DNA from: Thermofilum sp.
Lineage (GTDB): Archaea; Thermoproteota; Thermoprotei; Thermofilales; Thermofilaceae
Direction of reading: 5' to 3'
Length of the DNA: 64,000 nucleotides
Assembly (NCBI GenBank): GCA_020832965.1
Contig: JAJHRM010000003.1
Coordinates: 1-64,000, forward strand
Position numbers and translations under genes: made by a program. Below are positions 62,680-64,000 of this stretch, piece after piece. The notes beneath the pieces are model-generated. The model searched no databases. It was not told the DNA's origin and saw nothing but the letters and a program-made list of their open reading frames with translations. The number at the start of each line of letters is the position of its first letter. The first letter of the stretch is position 1.

Positions 62680-64000
62680 TTAAGTTACGAGTATTTTTAG
62701 ATTTCTCTCTACGGGTTCAAGATATTTATGAAGAACCTTAGGAACTTTGACGTATCCATCCTCTGTCTGGTGGTTTTCAATGATGGCAGTTATCGTACGC
62801 TGAATAGCTAGCGCAGTGCTATTTAAAGTGTGGACATAACCTTTCGTTACCCCTCCTTTATACTCAGCGTACCTGATGTTGAGCCTGTAGCTTTGCCAAT
62901 CAGTGCAGTTCGAGCAAGATACCATTTCTCTGTACTTCGCCTGGGCAGGCATCCATGCTTCTAGGTCGTACTTTTTCGCAGCCACCATTCCTAGATCTCC
63001 GGAAGCGATGTTAACGACCCGGTAGGGTATCTCTAGTCCCTGCCACAATTTCTCGGCATTCTCTATCAGCTTTTCATGCCACTTCCAGCTTTCGTCCGGG
63101 TGTGAAAACACAAATTGCTCAACCTTTTCAAAGTGGTGGACTCTGAAAATCCCCTTCGTATCTTTGCCATGAGCCCCCGCCTCTTTCCGGAATGACTGAC
63201 TAACACCCGCATAAAGGAGAGGCAGATCCTCCTCTGGGATGACGTCTCCGGCATGAAGAGCAGCTATCGGGTGCTCGGCTGTCCCAATAAGGTATAATTC
63301 TTCCCCTTCAATTTTATAAATCATGTCTCTGAAGTCTTCAAAGCTAACAACTCCCTCCAGAATTTCTCGCCTAAGCATTAAGGGCGGCTCAAGAATAGTG
63401 AATCCTTGAGATGCAAGGAACTCCAAGGCGTACATTTCCAGCGCAACTGCAAGCCATACTAGGTCGTTAAACATGTAGTAGAACCTTGCTCCGGCAACTT
63501 CCCCAGCCTTCTGGGTATTGGCGAGTCCTTTCCCCTCCAAGAAGTCTGCGTGCCCTACAGGTTTCCAGTCAATCACCTCGTATTCGACGTTAAACCCCCT
63601 GTCCCTAGTCTCCTTTAGGAAGGCTTCTACATCCTCTCGATAAACTCTGGGTTTACCCCAGTACCTTACTGGTTGATTGTAGCTCTCATCTGGACCTATA
63701 GGAACACTCTCGTGAATAACGTTTGGCAAACGTCTAAGGATCTCCTCCCTCTTTGCCTCTAACTCTGCTAGCTCCTTTTCGACCATGCTTACTCTTTCGC
63801 TAAGTTTGCGAGCCTCGGACAATATCTTTTCTCTATCAGCACCTTGTGTACTCTTAACTTTTGAGGAAACAATGTTCAGTTCATGCCTGGCTTCATCGTA
63901 TTCTCTCTTCTTCGCCCTCCAGAGGTTGTCTAGCCTTACTGCCTCCTCTACAAGGCGTGTGTCCATGAATCTGGCCTTCATGTTATCCATTAGGCGCTGT
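62680..64000 (-). CDS. serS: Seryl-tRNA synthetase, 5' end outside the window
   Basis: At least 439 codons. Coiled-coil arm EYDEARHELNIVSSKVKSTQ and DREKILSEARKLSERVSMVE (about 30-80), class II core with FRKEAGAHGKDTKGIFRVHH (motif 2), EVMSC-like MVSCSNCTDWQSYRLNIRY and TLNSTALAIQRTITAIIENH (motif 3). The frame remains open to the window edge, and the family usually has about 10-20 more N-terminal residues than ATG 63990 would give, so the true start is probably beyond it. Confidence 0.94.
   Translation of the reverse strand, partial: QRLMDNMKARFMDTRLVEEAVRLDNLWRAKKREYDEARHELNIVSSKVKSTQGADREKILSEARKLSERVSMVEKELAELEAKREEILRRLPNVIHESVPIGPDESYNQPVRYWGKPRVYREDVEAFLKETRDRGFNVEYEVIDWKPVGHADFLEGKGLANTQKAGEVAGARFYYMFNDLVWLAVALEMYALEFLASQGFTILEPPLMLRREILEGVVSFEDFRDMIYKIEGEELYLIGTAEHPIAALHAGDVIPEEDLPLLYAGVSQSFRKEAGAHGKDTKGIFRVHHFEKVEQFVFSHPDESWKWHEKLIENAEKLWQGLEIPYRVVNIASGDLGMVAAKKYDLEAWMPAQAKYREMVSCSNCTDWQSYRLNIRYAEYKGGVTKGYVHTLNSTALAIQRTITAIIENHQTEDGYVKVPKVLHKYLEPVERNLKILVT

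Overview
The window looks like part of a hyperthermophilic crenarchaeon (Thermoproteota), most likely related to Thermofilum. The reasons are a full-length reverse gyrase, archaeal/eukaryal-type information genes (S24e, S27ae, L14e, L31e, L39e, L37e, LX, S6e, S19e, aIF1A, aIF5A, aIF6, TFB, Rpo7, Spt4, KEOPS, Cbf5, FEN-1), TATA-like boxes close to start codons, and tRNA genes full of short introns, many at non-canonical positions. I found no CRISPR array, rRNA operon or recognisable replication origin.

Layout. 0-9.1 kb: a TnpB fragment, an orphan TadC/FlaJ-like pilus platform protein, a beta-CASP nuclease, a small heat-shock protein, a radical-SAM protein, a KaiC-like ATPase and a DUF424-NMD3 pair. 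9.4-17.5 kb: a stand-alone RAM-domain protein, tRNA-Gly, a divergent TFB, a dephospho-CoA kinase, tRNA-Lys, a PD-(D/E)XK protein, the ribosomal block L22-S3-L29-Rpp29-S17-L14, tRNA-Pro and an Lrp regulator. 17.6-27.7 kb: tRNA-Arg, hexulose-phosphate isomerase, XPD, ThiL, a COG1031-type radical-SAM protein, and the S19e-PDCD5-L39e-L31e-aIF6 operon. 27.7-39.5 kb: tRNA-Leu, -Phe and -Cys, L14e-Cbf5, TrmY-like, S24e-S27ae-Kae1-Bud32-NadM and reverse gyrase. 39.5-48.9 kb: the pyruvate:ferredoxin oxidoreductase operon, a histone-deacetylase fold protein, CarS, tRNA-Ala, and LX-PfdA-FtsY. 48.9-64 kb: an MBL protein, DNA ligase, FEN-1, thioredoxin, aIF1A, S6e, Lsm-L37e, a C5 methyltransferase, tandem RNase P and SRP RNA genes, Rpo7-Spt4, deoxyhypusine synthase, a GPT/MraY-like transferase, PPAT, aIF5A and a partial SerRS.

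The most unusual feature is a dense scatter of short, non-autonomous insertions (about 0.1-0.6 kb). They are built largely from the 3' ends of two kinds of tnpB gene and usually have GCGCGC-like termini. At least seven are bracketed by exact 7-12 bp direct repeats. Many abut the stop or start codon of a housekeeping gene. One sits in the start region of prefoldin alpha and leaves it without an ATG, GTG or TTG start. IS200/IS605 elements do not normally duplicate their target, so the way these fragments spread is unexplained; this is the main candidate for an undescribed system.

Seven of the eight tRNA genes carry introns, eleven in total by my folding. The SRP RNA, its receptor FtsY and the RNase P RNA with its protein Rpp29 are all encoded here, as are aIF5A and the enzyme that starts its hypusine modification.
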